From positions 618,627,000 to 618,690,999 of the forward strand of contig NC_064617.1 of assembly GCF_023898315.1 (NCBI RefSeq): DNA of 64,000 bases. Reading direction: 5' to 3'. The notes below the pieces were generated by a model. The model searched no databases and had not been told where the DNA came from. It was given only the letters and a program-made list of their open reading frames with translations. Positions 23,196 to 34,650 of the stretch are shown here, in pieces. Made by a program: the position numbers and the translations under genes. This DNA is from Schistocerca nitens (Eukaryota > Arthropoda > Insecta > Orthoptera > Acrididae). Numbering within the stretch: position 1 is the stretch's first letter; the number at the start of each line of letters is the position of its first letter.

Positions 23196-25837
23196 GTCAT
23201 AAATGCCACGCAGACTAATTTATCTGGAAATTTCATTACTATAGTGTAACTTTATTTCCATCAGTGTACTAATTAATTCCGGGTGGAAGGCTGTCAATGC
23301 GGAGGTAAAATTTCTTTTCAGTAAACAAGTCTTAACGTAAACTTATATTTGAAACGGAATATCATTTTCCTCATAAATGACGAACAGAATACAAGAATTC
23401 TGGTACTGGGTTATGAAGAAGTCACCGAGAAGGTATAGTCTCCTTCAGTGAAAGTTAGCACCTTAAGGAATCCAAACATATTTGTTCTATTTTAGCAAAA
23501 GTACTAGTTAAACCCAGTTCCTACTTCTGTTAAGATGAGGAAATACTTGCAGTAAGGAATGCATCATACTGGCATACAATACGGGAACTCTTAGCAAACT
23601 TCCGTGATTATGACACTGACCTTGTCCATCAGTTTGGTGAGTGACTTATCGATGAGGAAAAGGAGAAAAATTGACATATAGTCAAGGCGTTGTCATTCCA
23701 ATGAATTCATTAACCGAAACGACAGACTTATCGTATGGGAAAGTACTAGTAATTGGACAATGAAGTAGCAGTTCTTGGAACTTGAGAGGAAAACGAGACT
23801 TCGGATTCTGAACTGGCCGTCAGGGTGGTAACCACATTTTTAAAAGTCAGTTCACATCGCGCGAGGAGGATGGAGCAATATTTTATCGTCGAATGGAAAG
23901 ACGAACAACAAATAACATTTTCAAAAGGAAATTGCTTCTGAAACCAGGAGGGTTTCTCTTTTCAAAACCGAACCGTAAGATACTAAAAGATTAAAACTTA
24001 ACTAGATTTTTACGGGATGCAACATGGCTTTTGTACATTTCGGAAATGTTTTTTATGGAATCCATTGAACCACCAGCTATGAACAAAGTGAATAAAACAT
24101 CAAATTACCAGCGAAGTTCGGTATTATAAAGTTTTTAGAGGAAGGATTGACTTTCATTTGATTGGTACCTGTGCGAATTGCCAATGTTTCTGAAGGAAAG
24201 AGGACTCTGTTGGATAATGGATTCCATGTATCTTTGAAATCGACATGAATTCCGTAAACAACAGTAATATAAAACCCAACTTCTTTTGTTCGTCCACGAG
24301 GCCAAAAAGTTAGTACATACCAGAACCCATGTTGATACCCTGACCTTGACTTCGGAAGGTGTTCGTTACGGCTCCACACTCTCGCTTAAACATAGTACTA
24401 GCCTACGGAATATCAGATCGGCTTTGTGATTGGATCGAAGAGATTATTGCAAGCAATACACTTTAAGTCATTCTTGACAGACTGAAATCTCCATAAGTCT
24501 CCGGTGAACTGCAAGGAAGTGTTATACAAAGAATTACCCGTAGCAATATATAGTAACGTCCAACATGGTAATAAAGGATGCTCCATGCGCCTGTTGGTGG
24601 AAGGTGCCGTTGTGTACAGAGAGGTCGCAACGCTAGAAACCTGGTGCAGGAGAAACCGCAGAGAATGGGTCTTGGTGAAGGGGTTGCAAGTTATGTCTCA
24701 AAATTAGCAAGTGTTAATGTGCATTAACAGCCTAAAAAAGCTATAACTGTATAACTGTACGATTGCGAGGCAATCGCCGAAAGCAAAAAACCATTTAAAC
24801 ATCAGGAACATGGGAGACCGTGACACGTTTACGCACGGGGCACGCTTACGCCGAGTATTTTCCTCTAGAACCTTTCTTGATAGAGCGCTCCCGACAGTGG
24901 AAGATTAATAGTACCATCTACTGACTACTCTCAAAAACTTTGTGGCACCAACTGAATAAACGTCTTGGAGAGAAGAACATATTTGTATTTTTGTGCAAGG
25001 TGAATAAATTTTATTAATCGAATACCGGAGCTCCTAGGGCGCATACGTTATGCAGATGAGAACAGATAAACGCATACTCGTCTACAGGAGATCAGTCTAC
25101 TTTACGAGGTACATCTGTATAATTTGAAAGCCTGAAAATTACTACTGAATTTTCGAAACTACTTGAAACATGTCGATGGGGTATGTTCACACAATTCTTT
25201 TGTAGCACGTTTACGCACTATTTCTCAATGTCAAAATGATACCGCACTCAAGGGTAAAAAAGTGAATCCGCATGAGAATAAAAGATAGAAATTGCTAAAA
25301 ACGCTATTTGAACCCAATGAATCTCAAGCAGAAAGATAATTCAACGACAGCAAGGACTTACAAGGGCAAGAAACTGCTAAAAGCAAGAAAGGGAAAATTG
25401 TGGATAAACCTACTTCTGATGTTGGCATTAGTGTTCTCCTCTGATGCCGTCATTAGTATTGGTTTTTACTCTCCGTGATATCCTTTCTTATGCCATCCGC
25501 TTCAAGCCCGCATAATTTCCACTTCCTTTTATGTCGTCCACTTTCTTGTCTCCCTTTCTCTCAGTCTCCTCTCAGAAAGTAGTTCTTCCAAATCGTCTGT
25601 TAACAAGCACTTCCATCTCAACGAATGTCCCATATAGTTCTTCTTCCTTTCTCTAATAAACTGCCGCCGTCTGATGAAAAGGATGAAAATTGTGTTCGTA
25701 TTTATTGCTCAAAACGATACAACCATTCAAAAAGAAATCGAGAATGGATCCAGTGAAGGTAAAAGAGGGGCTCACTAAGATTGTACCACAGGAGACAAAT
25801 TATTTTTTATGTGTATAAATTACAGCTCAGTTAGACT
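23196..25837. other. Anonymous spacer
   Basis: About 2.6 kb without a recognised element or gene. A 100-codon minus-strand frame at 24,077-24,379 has no motif known to me. Composition is AT-rich throughout. Confidence 0.5.
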
Positions 25838-25843
25838 TCTGTG

Positions 25844-25996
25844 TGGGCTTCAGCTGCTAGTAATTTTCTTAATTTATTCCAGGACTTGTTTCGAAGTTCA
25901 ATGTTTCATCTTCAGGTAGCACCTGAAGATGAAGCCTTAAGCTTCGAAACCGGTCGGGGAATAAATTAACAAATTTATTAGCAACCGAAGCGGATT
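25844..25996. repeat. Foldback 2: near-perfect inverted repeat
   Basis: Two arms of about 75 bases with a three-base spacer: ..TTAATTTATTCC..GTTTCGAAG..TTCATCTTCAGGT, then AGC, then ACCTGAAGATGAA..CTTCGAAAC..GGAATAAATTAA. Transcribed, it would form a long hairpin. It may be a miniature element. The CTGAAGATG..CGAAACCGGTCG string resembles a motif I recall from several insect repeats. Confidence 0.85.
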
Positions 25997-25999
25997 TTT

Positions 26000-26555
26000 A
26001 TTCTGTAAATATGTTCCTCAGTTGTGGATGATCACCTGATAAAATATTTTCCCCTATGTAGACCATATTATGCTAACAAGTAGAAGTTCGCCATAAACTT
26101 TGTTTATTGGCTGTAAAAGTTTTGTATTTTACCATGTTAAATGGTGTGAGTATGCCTGTAATTTTGGTTACTGGCAATAAAACATATTAAAAAAATAGTT
26201 GTGTGTTTCGTTTACTCATTATTGTGTTCTGTGAAATGCTGAAGTGTGTCCCTGTAGGTGGATAAAACTGCATTCTCAATTATAATGTTGAGCTGGAAAA
26301 ATATATTTCAACTTATGCCTTAGTAACCGTGTTATAGGACTAAACAATTTTAAACACAAGAAATCTCACCAAATAATTAAAAAGTAAAAAATTTTGAGAA
26401 GAAATCCTCGTAAATGTGCTCTGGTCTCTTCTGTGCACATGGAGCAGTTTAAATTGGCACGCCAAAATGTCAGACTGAGATTCATTGGAAGAGTTCGTAG
26501 GAAGTGTAGTCCAGCCACGAAACAGGTGGCTAACTAGCCAACTAATAAAACATTC
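26000..26555. other. Anonymous AT-rich spacer
   Basis: Holds a polyadenylation-like AATAAAACATATTAAAAAAA at 26,177-26,197 and nothing else recognised. Confidence 0.45.
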
Positions 26556-26743
26556 GCCGCGTGGGTTGCCTCGCGAGTTGAGGCGCCATGTCACAGACTG
26601 CGCGGCCCCTCCCTTCAGAGGTTCGAGTCCTCCCTCGGGCATGGGTGTGTGTGCTGGTCATAGCATGTTAGTTTAAGTAGTGGGTAAGTCTAGGGACCGA
26701 TGACATCAGCAGTTTTGTCCCTTAGGTATCCACACAAAACTGA
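26556..26743 (+). mobile_element. SINE-2 copy
   Basis: Head GCCGCGTGGGTTGCC, B box GGTTCGAGTCC at about 26,620, body GCATGGGTGTGTGTGCTGGT and tail GGGACCGATGACATCAGCAG. No convincing TSD was seen. Confidence 0.85.
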
Positions 26744-26994
26744 AAAATTGAACAAAAACCTTCTTTAATTTCTTACTTCAATGTTGCTCAGTTGTCTGGG
26801 AGCTGTATCAGATAAGAAAGATAGAGCAATCCTGAAAGACCTAATTAAGAGTAGTGCATACCTTCACAAGTTTGATTAGCTAGCGTGAAAACTTCAAGGA
26901 GGGGCTGATCCAAATTTGTAGGCAAACGCTGCTAAAGAGGCATTTTACATCACAGGTTTAATCCTACTGTTAAAATTCCGAGATTTGCTTTCCC

Positions 26995-27104
26995 TAGCAG
27001 ACATATTTATGCAGACTGTAATGAGAGTAAAAATTTGTACCAAGCCCAGGCCTCCTGCTCACTAAGCAGATGCACTAACCACTTCGCCACCCTGGCACAG
27101 TGTC
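26995..27104 (-). mobile_element. SINE-4 head, antisense
   Basis: On the minus strand, CCAGGGTGGCGAAGTGGTTAG (A-box region, at 27,075-27,095 on the plus strand) is followed by GCAGGAGGCCTGGG and GGTACAAATTTTTACTC. The B box itself appears deleted. A sense copy with the same GGTACAAATTTTTACTC segment lies at 50.4 kb. Confidence 0.65.
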
Positions 27105-27516
27105 TTTGCACAGCTGCACCGAGTAACCCAACAATCCTCCTCTTTGAATCAAATTCTGATTTACGCCTCAGCCCACTTGGTATTACCATAAACTCTAACA
27201 GCAGTGCAGAGGTTCTCCAACCGTATTGGAATAGCATCGCAGCATAGAGCGAAACGGGGGTTCCTGCCTGAAAGCCAGCTATCGGTGCTTTAATCAAATG
27301 AAACTATATGGTTCCAGAGACCTTTTCAAGTCTCAGACCCATATGACATATACCATATGGTTATAATTCAACTTCCGCTATTTAACAAGTCATAACACGG
27401 AAACTAATTATCCTACGGGTACCAAAATTGATTGAATTAATTTCAAGTACACGTGGAAGACAAGACAAAATAAATTAAATTGATATACTTTTAACGTTCT
27501 GCTGCAGTACATACCG
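27105..27516. other. Anonymous spacer
   Basis: No gene or repeat recognised. It may include the body of the adjacent SINE-4. Confidence 0.4.
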
Positions 27517-27738
27517 GTACCATTTCTGCTAGGGGCTCAGTGTGGCACCCATCAGCGTCCAGAAGAGTCTGAAAGCGCAGGACTGCATTCTGCGCAGCCG
27601 AACGAAGCATTTCCGTAGGTATGCTGCCTACCTCTCTTGATACGCTGGGCTTCAGATCAGCACATGTGTGAATATTTCCCTAGTAAATCCTGTCCTCCAG
27701 GTAGCCCCACATCAGAAACCACAGGGAGTGAGATAAGG
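27517..27738 (-). pseudogene. Mariner-like transposase C-terminal fragment
   Basis: Read on the minus strand, LTPCGFLMWGYLEDRIY (about 27,735 down to 27,685) resembles the block around the third catalytic residue of mariner-type transposases (SPDLTP..F.LWG). IPTEMLRSAAQNAVLRFQTL follows near 27,620 and resembles their C-terminal helix. The frame changes between the two pieces. Only the last quarter of the gene is present, so it is a dead fragment. The family name is tentative. Confidence 0.6.
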
Positions 27739-28080
27739 CAGTCGTGGCGACCAGCAGCAAGTGTCAGAGCTGCTGTCATCACACTGTAGTTGCTGGCAGT
27801 GAATGGAAGTTAAAAAATTTGTTTTGTAATCATAGCCATCACATGGCACGCCACTCCTTTCCGTTAGCCTTCCATCTCCTCCTCTACCTAATCCTCCCAT
27901 CTCCAGTGAATAGCAGCGCAGTATTGAAAAAAAAAAACAATCTCACCCCAGGATATTAGTGTTCATTAAAATGGAACAGCTAGTTACAGTGTAGCCCCAA
28001 AGCTGCTCCCTGGCCATGCTCCAAAGTATCTGAATGGTACGAACTTCTTTTGCCCAGTATTAAAAAATATGTAACAATAA
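27739..28080. other. Anonymous spacer
   Basis: CT-rich stretch at 27,845-27,905 and an A-run at 27,928-27,938. Nothing else recognised. Confidence 0.4.
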
Positions 28081-28840
28081 ATTACATGACGGATATAAAT
28101 TTCAGTATTTCCATATCTAAAATATGAGTGAAGAAACAGTCAGTCTTGATTGCTCGGATACATTTGTTGGCTCAAATGGCTCTGAGCACTATGGGACTTA
28201 ACTTCTCAGGTCATCAGTCCAATAGAACTTATATATTTGTTATTTGTTTACCAATGAAGCATTTTGCCTGATTCAGGCATCTTCAGACTGGCTAAATATA
28301 AGGAGTTGTTAGGTACATAGGATATGGAGTATACAGAACGCCGCAGTAAACAACTGCCCTCGTCAAATATCTGGAATCATTGTGTGTTGCCCTTGTTGGG
28401 GCTTGTGACATAGTCCAATGAATGCAAAAGAGGATTAGAGCTATATAGATCTGTCACCATGCAACACATGTCGGAGGTATATTTACATGCATGTGCGTAG
28501 ACTGGACATCGACAATATGTTGATATGTTTATATGGTGGCAGATCTTTCTAGCCCTGATCCTGTTTTGCATTCGTTGGACTATGTCTCATGCCCCACCAA
28601 GGGCACCAAACAATGTTTCCAGATATCTGACGAGGGCAATTATTTGCCGCAACGTTCTGTATATTCCTTACCCCATGTACCTAACACCACATAATATTCA
28701 CCCAGTCACAAGATGCCTGACTCAGGCGAAAATCGTAATTGGTAAAAAAAATAGTAAATACATCTCTGCAACCTAGACTGCCTGCTTTTCATTCATATTT
28801 TGGAGTAGAAATACTGAAAATTATCTTCATCGTATATTCC
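28081..28840. mobile_element. Foldback 1: long inverted-repeat element
   Basis: Left arm 28,081-28,463 (interrupted by a SINE fragment) is complementary to right arm 28,533-28,840 at about 80% by eye, with a 68-base spacer. Paired landmarks: TTCAGTATTT with AAATACTGAA, GCCTGATTCAGGCATCTT with AGATGCCTGACTCAGGC, TTGCCCTTG.TGGGGC with GCCCCAC.AAGGGCA, AAAGATCTGCCACCAT with its partner. No protein is encoded. It could be a foldback-type transposon or MITE, and its transcript would form a roughly 300-bp duplex. Confidence 0.85.
28169..28230 (-). mobile_element. SINE-1 3' fragment nested in foldback 1
   Basis: 62 bases of the SINE-1 tail, antisense (GGCTCAAATGGCTCTGAGCA..). It is flanked by ATACATTTGTT (28,158-28,168) and ATATATTTGTT (28,231-28,241), an 11-base TSD with one mismatch. 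Only the 3' end was copied, which is the expected product of aborted reverse transcription. Confidence 0.85.
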
Positions 28841-28904
28841 TGGTTACTGTACCATCCATGCCACATGTTGGAATACGTTTTTATCTCAAAAATACGTCAG
28901 TAAC

Positions 28905-28966
28905 ATAAACACACACACACACGCGCGCACACACACATACACATGCACATGTGCATGCACACACCA
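28905..28966. repeat. CA-rich microsatellite
   Basis: (CA)n interrupted by CGCG and CATG steps, with TGCACATGTGCA as a small palindrome. Confidence 0.9.
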
Positions 28967-29397
28967 TGCCTATGCCGTGAACTTACAGGTCAAACAGCGA
29001 TAGTGAATGTGCAAAGTTCGATTTCTGTGCCATACATCGTATAAAGCACAATCGTCACTACAACCAAATATTTCCCACTTTAAAATTTTTTTTTGTTGCT
29101 TGCAAAGTGTCGAAATGTAAATTCAAAGTTCAATATCTCTGCAAAAATATATCAGTAGTAGCGGCAATTTGCTTAAAAATGTCGTGACACGACACGGCCA
29201 TTTGTATGGACTTTTAATAATTTTTCGTATGTCTTGACAATCCTTTTAGTTTTCGAACAATCTTACGTGTTTCGATTTTCCGTCATTTTCAAAGGATAAA
29301 AATACAACACAAAACTGGAATCGGAAGATACGGAAATATAATATATTTCACCATTGATACGAGACATATTGTAACGACTAAAATATGGCTTCCTATG
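28967..29397. other. Anonymous spacer
   Basis: AT-rich, no element recognised. Confidence 0.4.
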
Positions 29398-29541
29398 GCT
29401 TCGAACCCGTTCGAATCCTACCTGAGGCATGGATGTGTGTGATGTCCTTAGGTTAGTTAGGTTTAAGTAGTTCTAAGTCTAGGGGACTGATGACCTCAGA
29501 CTTTAAGTCCCTTAGTGCTTACAACCATTTGAACCATTTGA
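29398..29541 (+). mobile_element. SINE-1 copy, 5'-truncated
   Basis: Starts at the B box (GTTCGAATCC near 29,410) and continues through GGTTAGTTAGGTTTAAGTAG to ACCATTTGAACCATTTGA. The A-box half is missing. Confidence 0.85.
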
Positions 29542-31742
29542 AAATTTCCATGTTAAACCTAAATGAGGTGATACAACAAAAATAACCTGACCAAGAACTT
29601 AAGAAAATGGTTGATGGCTAAAAAGAAATACTAAGTAGTAAAACACACTAAGAAACTGGCAGTCTGAATTACTGCCAGCTACTGGAAGAGTGTATCTAAT
29701 TCCATTTGTTGAGCCTACACTTGTTGTAGGGCACCATGCAACCTCTAATTAAATATTTCAACATCTAAATTGTTCTATGATGCTTGTCTAGTGCTGTAAT
29801 GGTATGTATAAAATAGGAATGGTTACTGACCTTTTAATATGAGGTTATGTTATTGATGGTTCATAGAACGAGGTATCATCACCTGCCGTTTTTACATGTT
29901 TTACAGTATTGTTTTACCTTAGCAAGCACGAGTTTAGCGTGACCTTGACAATGTATTATGTTCTACACTAGAAAAATATAACCGATGATATGGACATTAT
30001 AATATTGCATTTTATTTGCATTTGAACTAAACCTACTAGAGATTATGTACACCAAATTTGCAATATTTACCAACGGAAATCAACGGCCAAATCTTTCTGA
30101 AACGTTTGTAAACTGTACCTACCATAAGGAATTATTAAATAAAACCAAAATCTAATCAAATTACATGACACAAAAAAATACACAACATAGCCAGAAGACA
30201 AAGACACTAACCGAGAGCTATTTTAGAAAGGAAGGAAGGAAGGAAGGAAGTGAGGAAGGAATGAAGAAGGAATTTTGATGATATTTTTATTGTGATGTAA
30301 CTGCAACACAGCCCATATGTTTGAGTGTTACTGCACAAATAAGTAGCTGAGCACGCTACGGAAAGTCCCAGTTTTAGGGCAAATGGTCGTCCACCAAAGA
30401 ATTAACAAGCAATGTTTACGCGTTTCCAAAACTTAGGAAGCTGTGGGTGTCTTTCATCCTGCGTCTTCTGACAGGATGCTTTAGACACCGTGGAACTTTG
30501 GGAAGCGTTATGTGCTAGGAAATGTTTACTGTGTGATTTATTCTTGCAGGAACTATGCAATTTCTGTGTTGCATGATCATAACGTTGGAATTTCAGCATC
30601 GTAGACAACAGCTTCGTATTGCTGTTATTTTCGTGTGTTTATGGAGGTGTAGTAATTGTAGTTATGAATAGTACAAGTGTGTATGTAAAACACCAGGTAT
30701 CTGCGATCAGTTATTAACGAAATTAGGGCCATTCTTTAAAATTCGTCTATGGTTTTCAGATGGTACTCTGAGTGGCGTAATATTTACAGATGCACTAGAT
30801 CTCAGTAGCAAAAACTGTTTGAAAGGGATTTGAAGAGAGCCTTAGTACACCAAACAACGGGAAGCTGAAAACGTTTCAAGGGGCCAGAGTGTTCTCCATA
30901 TGGATGATGAGCGCTGGAGCGATATGGGCCCAGAGGCACCATCTTGAAGGTTGTCTTAGGATCCTGTGCACACCATGGGAGAACACCCCATAATTGACAG
31001 AGGTAGCGTGGGTCTATATTTACTCACACTGGCTGACCAGGTAACACAAAAGACCGTGAAATCAAAAGCATGACAGTTCTGCTGCTGGCAAACTCACCGT
31101 CTGTATTTGGTTTCGGTTTTGTGGGATTATGAAACCAAATGTTACAGCAATTTTAGGTGCTGTAAATTAAGTTAGATGGAAAGATTGAAGCACAATACAC
31201 GAAACTTGATGCCTTTACTAAAGACAATACATAAGATTTGGACAAAGCACGAACCAGTTTTGAGACGATTAAGCAGTGGCGCGAGGAAGTGATTAATAAA
31301 ATAGAAAAATTAGAAATTTGGTTTGGAGTTAAAAGAAGAGGTACTTATAAGGAACAACACCCTGTTGGCCGACCCAGCGCAGATAAATTGACATCGTCGC
31401 CTAAGTTATGAAGAAACTAACAGCGCTGTTGCTTACTGATTCCTCCCTGCGTGGCCGCAAACAAGACATTAGAAGATGCAGTAACCTTTCTTTTCTTATT
31501 ATTCCTCGTGCTGGCATTGAGTATATGGTGAGGTGACCAGTGACTAATGACTGTTTGTAACGACATGCCGTTGTGCCCACTGAGTACTTTAAAGTGTATA
31601 ATGTGAGGCAGCATCGAATTTAATGTCGACGTTTTCGCACCATGTTCTCCTTTAGATAAGAAACGAAAGAGATGATTAAGCAGATCCTAGAACTGTTAGA
31701 TTATGGTCAGTGCTAATGACTGGTAGGCAAATTGAAAATTTG
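29542..31742. other. Anonymous spacer with a GGAA microsatellite
   Basis: About 2.2 kb. It contains a (GGAA)n tract at 30,225-30,265. Short unrelated open frames occur but none is recognisable. A stretch at 31,140-31,400 is Lys/Glu-coding in places but has stops. Confidence 0.45.
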
Positions 31743-31940
31743 AAATCTTTGGTAAGGTCCTATGGGACCAAACTGCTGAGGTCATTGGTCATTAGGCTTA
31801 CACAATACTACTTAATCTAACTTATACTAAAAAAAAACTTACGGTAAGGACAACACACACACGCATGCCCGAGGGAGGACTCGAGCCTCCGACGGGAAGG
31901 GGGCCACCCGAACCGTAACAAGATGCCTCAGACCGCGTAG
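31743..31940 (-). mobile_element. SINE-2 copy, antisense
   Basis: Tail GGGACCAAACTGCTGAGGTC at about 31,764. The B box reads GGACTCGAGCC on the plus strand at about 31,876. The head is altered near 31,900-31,940. Confidence 0.85.
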
Positions 31941-32384
31941 TTTAATTAACACACGACCTTATTAGTAGAAATCGTGGAAATGTTTATAAAGGGTGTCCAC
32001 ATTGTAACACCCCCTCCCCCCCTTTTAAGGCAATTTTTAGAGAAAGTGGAGAATGGCCCACTGGCGACTGCATGTTAAAAAGGCTTGTGTATAATAAATA
32101 AAGATGGAACAATGGGTCTGGTAACTGACAATTCGTGTCTACAACCTTGGGTGGTCATGGCGTGATTTTTTCTTTTCTTTTTGGAGGAAGTGTGTAGACT
32201 GCAAGGAATGAACTGTGTAGATGCCCTCTCCTCATTTCTCCCACCATTGCGTTCTTGTCTGAAGTATTGTGAACTGAGAAGAAACAGCCTTGGCCGAACC
32301 TTGTAATAGCCTCCCGCAACCACATGCTTTGTACCTGTGCAGAAAGAATGAAGTTCAGTGTTAGGCGATGCACTGCGGGGAGAT
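31941..32384. other. Anonymous spacer
   Basis: No recognised gene. Two overlapping minus-strand open frames (32,075-32,373) look like chance. Confidence 0.4.
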
Positions 32385-33755
32385 TCTATAAAGATTATGC
32401 GAAAGAACTCTTCTAGTAGTAGTTTATCGTAGATCGCTTGAGCAACGAAAGGTACCTAACGACTGGAAGAATGCGCAGTTCATTCCCGTTTTTAAGAAAG
32501 GCCGTAAGACAGATTCACACATTTATCGACGTCAATCTGTTGCAGAATTATGGAACATGTTTTATAATCAAGAATTATGACGTTTTTGGAAAATGAACAT
32601 CTCCTCTGTAAAAATCAACATGGATTCCGCAAACGGAGATCCTTCGAAACTCAGCTCGCTCTGTTTCTCCATGAGATCCACGGCGCTCAGGTTGATGCCG
32701 TGCTCCTTGATTTCAGTAAGACATTTGACACCGTGCCGCATTGAAGTTTGATGAAAAAAATACGAGCTTATGGAGTATCGCAGAAGGCTTGCGACTGGAT
32801 CCAAGATTTCCTTGCAGATAGAACTCAACACGTCAACACTAAATCGACAGTTGTAAAGGTAATATCCAGAGTACCACAGGGAAGTGTGATAGGACCATCG
32901 CTGTTCACAAAATTATAAATGATTTAGTAGAAAGCGTCGTATGCTCTTTAAGGCTATTCGCTGATGATGCAATTGTTTGTACCAAAGTACAACGCCAGAA
33001 GATAGTAAGAATTTGCAGAACGACCTGCAGAGAATTGATGAATGGTGCAGAATCTGGCAGCTGACGCTGTACATAAATAAATCTAACATATTGCGCCTAC
33101 ACAGGTAAAGAAATCGACTATTGTACGGCTACACTATTGATGACAAACAGCTGGATACACCATCTGTCATAAAATATCTAGGCGTAGCTATCCAGAGGGA
33201 CCTTAAGTGGAATGACCATATAACACAGATAGTGGGAAAAGCAGACACCAGACTCAGATTCATGGGAAGAATCTCAAGAAAATTTAACTTATTCACGAAA
33301 GAAGTGACTTATAAGGCGCTTGTTAGCCGGATTCTTGAGTATTGTTCATCTATCTGGGATCCATATCAAGTAGAACTGGTAGACGAGATAGAGAAAACCC
33401 AACGAAGAGCGGCGCGTTTTGTCACGGGATCGTTCAGCTGGCGAGAGAGATACTAAACAAACTCCACTGGCAGACGTTACAAGAGGCGTTGTGCATCACA
33501 GAGATTTACTATTGAAATTTCGAGACAGAACTTTTCAGGAGGAGTCAGACAACATAATACCTCCCTCCACATACATCTCTCTTATTGACCATGTGGAGAA
33601 AATTCGAGAAATCAGAGCCAATACAGAAGCTTACCGACAATCAATCTTCTCACGCACTATTCGCGAGTGGAATAGGTTTGGAGCGATCAGATAGTGGTAC
33701 CGAAGGTAGCCTCCACCACACACCTTTAGATGGCTTGTGGAGAATGATGTAGATG
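32385..33755 (+). mobile_element. LINE-C copy 1, 5'-truncated non-LTR retrotransposon
   Basis: Reverse transcriptase half of a Jockey/CR1-like element, beginning inside the RT and running to a 3' end with GATGTAGATGTA at 33,746-33,757. A second copy of the same kind of 3' half lies at 55.1-56.0 kb. The ends fit LINE 5' truncation. Confidence 0.85.
32440..33693 (+). pseudogene. LINE-C reverse transcriptase remnant
   Basis: Blocks in order: PVFKKGRKTD-type region near 32,489; SICCRIMEHVL near 32,535; LCKNQHGFRKRRSFETQLAL from 32,607; VDAVLLDFSKTFDTVPH at 32,694-32,742, with the RT motif A Asp present; VPQGSVIGPSLF near 32,872; and LFADDAIVC at about 32,954-32,980, so the catalytic FADD is intact. 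The C-terminal region at 33,121-33,456 is open (KYLGVAIQRDLKWNDHITQI, LVSRILEYCSSIWDPYQ). It then shifts frame at about 33,440 and stays open to 33,693. At least one stop (32,743) and several shifts disable it. It is better preserved than LINE-A. Confidence 0.8.
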
Positions 33756-34425
33756 TATCTTGTGTGTGAACATGTAATTTTTTTGTGTATCTTCTTTTTT
33801 CTTTTTCACAGGACATGACGATTATCGTCTCCTGTTCTCAAATTCATCCGAATAAGGTCCATATTGCTTATTTTGTTTCTTTGTTTCAGAAATAAAGAAG
33901 ACATTTATTTATATCACATTCCGTCAAAATGACGATCATATTTCTATGTACCAAGGTTTTAGAAATACTGTATTTTATCTTTGTTGAATGACATCATTTT
34001 GTGACACCCACATTTCTTGTATCATGAACACATTTCTACACTTTGGAATATTGTGTATCATTAAGGAAATTTGGTGTGTGTAGTTATTAGTGCTCTTGTA
34101 TTTTATGTCCGTTGAATGACATAATTTTGTGGCATGTGTGCTATGTGTAACAGTGACGCACTCTTAATTAGAAAGATTGTGAATTGTAAGTGTGTCCTGA
34201 GTTAGGGCAGGTCTTGCATTTTTGAGAAACTCTGACGCTCCTGTGAGTATTACTTGACGAAATTTACACTTTTGACAGGACGTCATGGGGTGGAAAGTAA
34301 GTAAGAAAACATTCAAGCCGATCACAACAGTTTAGGGTTCCCTCTAGTGATGTCTGCTTCCATTTGCACGTTTCTGCTTTTCCTTCTGCTTATTCCTTGC
34401 ACAGTTCTATTGAAATAGATCAACA
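33756..34425. other. Spacer with a two-copy short repeat
   Basis: Contains two copies of a roughly 38-base unit about 127 bases apart (GTTGAATGACATCATTTTGT near 33,983 and GTTGAATGACATAATTTTGT near 34,110). No coding potential recognised. Confidence 0.5.
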
Positions 34426-34637
34426 ACTGTTCAGCTGTGTGTGAATTCCTAAGGGACCAAACTGCTGAGGTCATCAGTCCCTAGACTTACACATTACATA
34501 AACGAACTTAAACTAACTTCTGCCAAGAACAACACATCACATCATACCCATGCCCAAGGGAGGACTCAAACCTCCGGCGGGAGGGGCTGCGCAATCCGTG
34601 ACATGGCGCCTTAAACCTCGCGGCCACTCCGCACGGC
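34426..34637 (-). mobile_element. SINE-2 copy, antisense, with TSD
   Basis: Tail GGGACCAAACTGCTGAGGTC at about 34,455 and head ending GCGGCCACTCCGCACGGC at 34,637. AAATAGATCAACA (34,413-34,425) and AAATGGATCAACA (34,638-34,650) form a 13-base TSD with one mismatch. Confidence 0.9.
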
Positions 34638-34650
34638 AAATGGATCAACA

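Noticed and set aside
24077-24379. 100-codon minus-strand frame
   Set aside because: No motif, no neighbours of related function; insufficient support.
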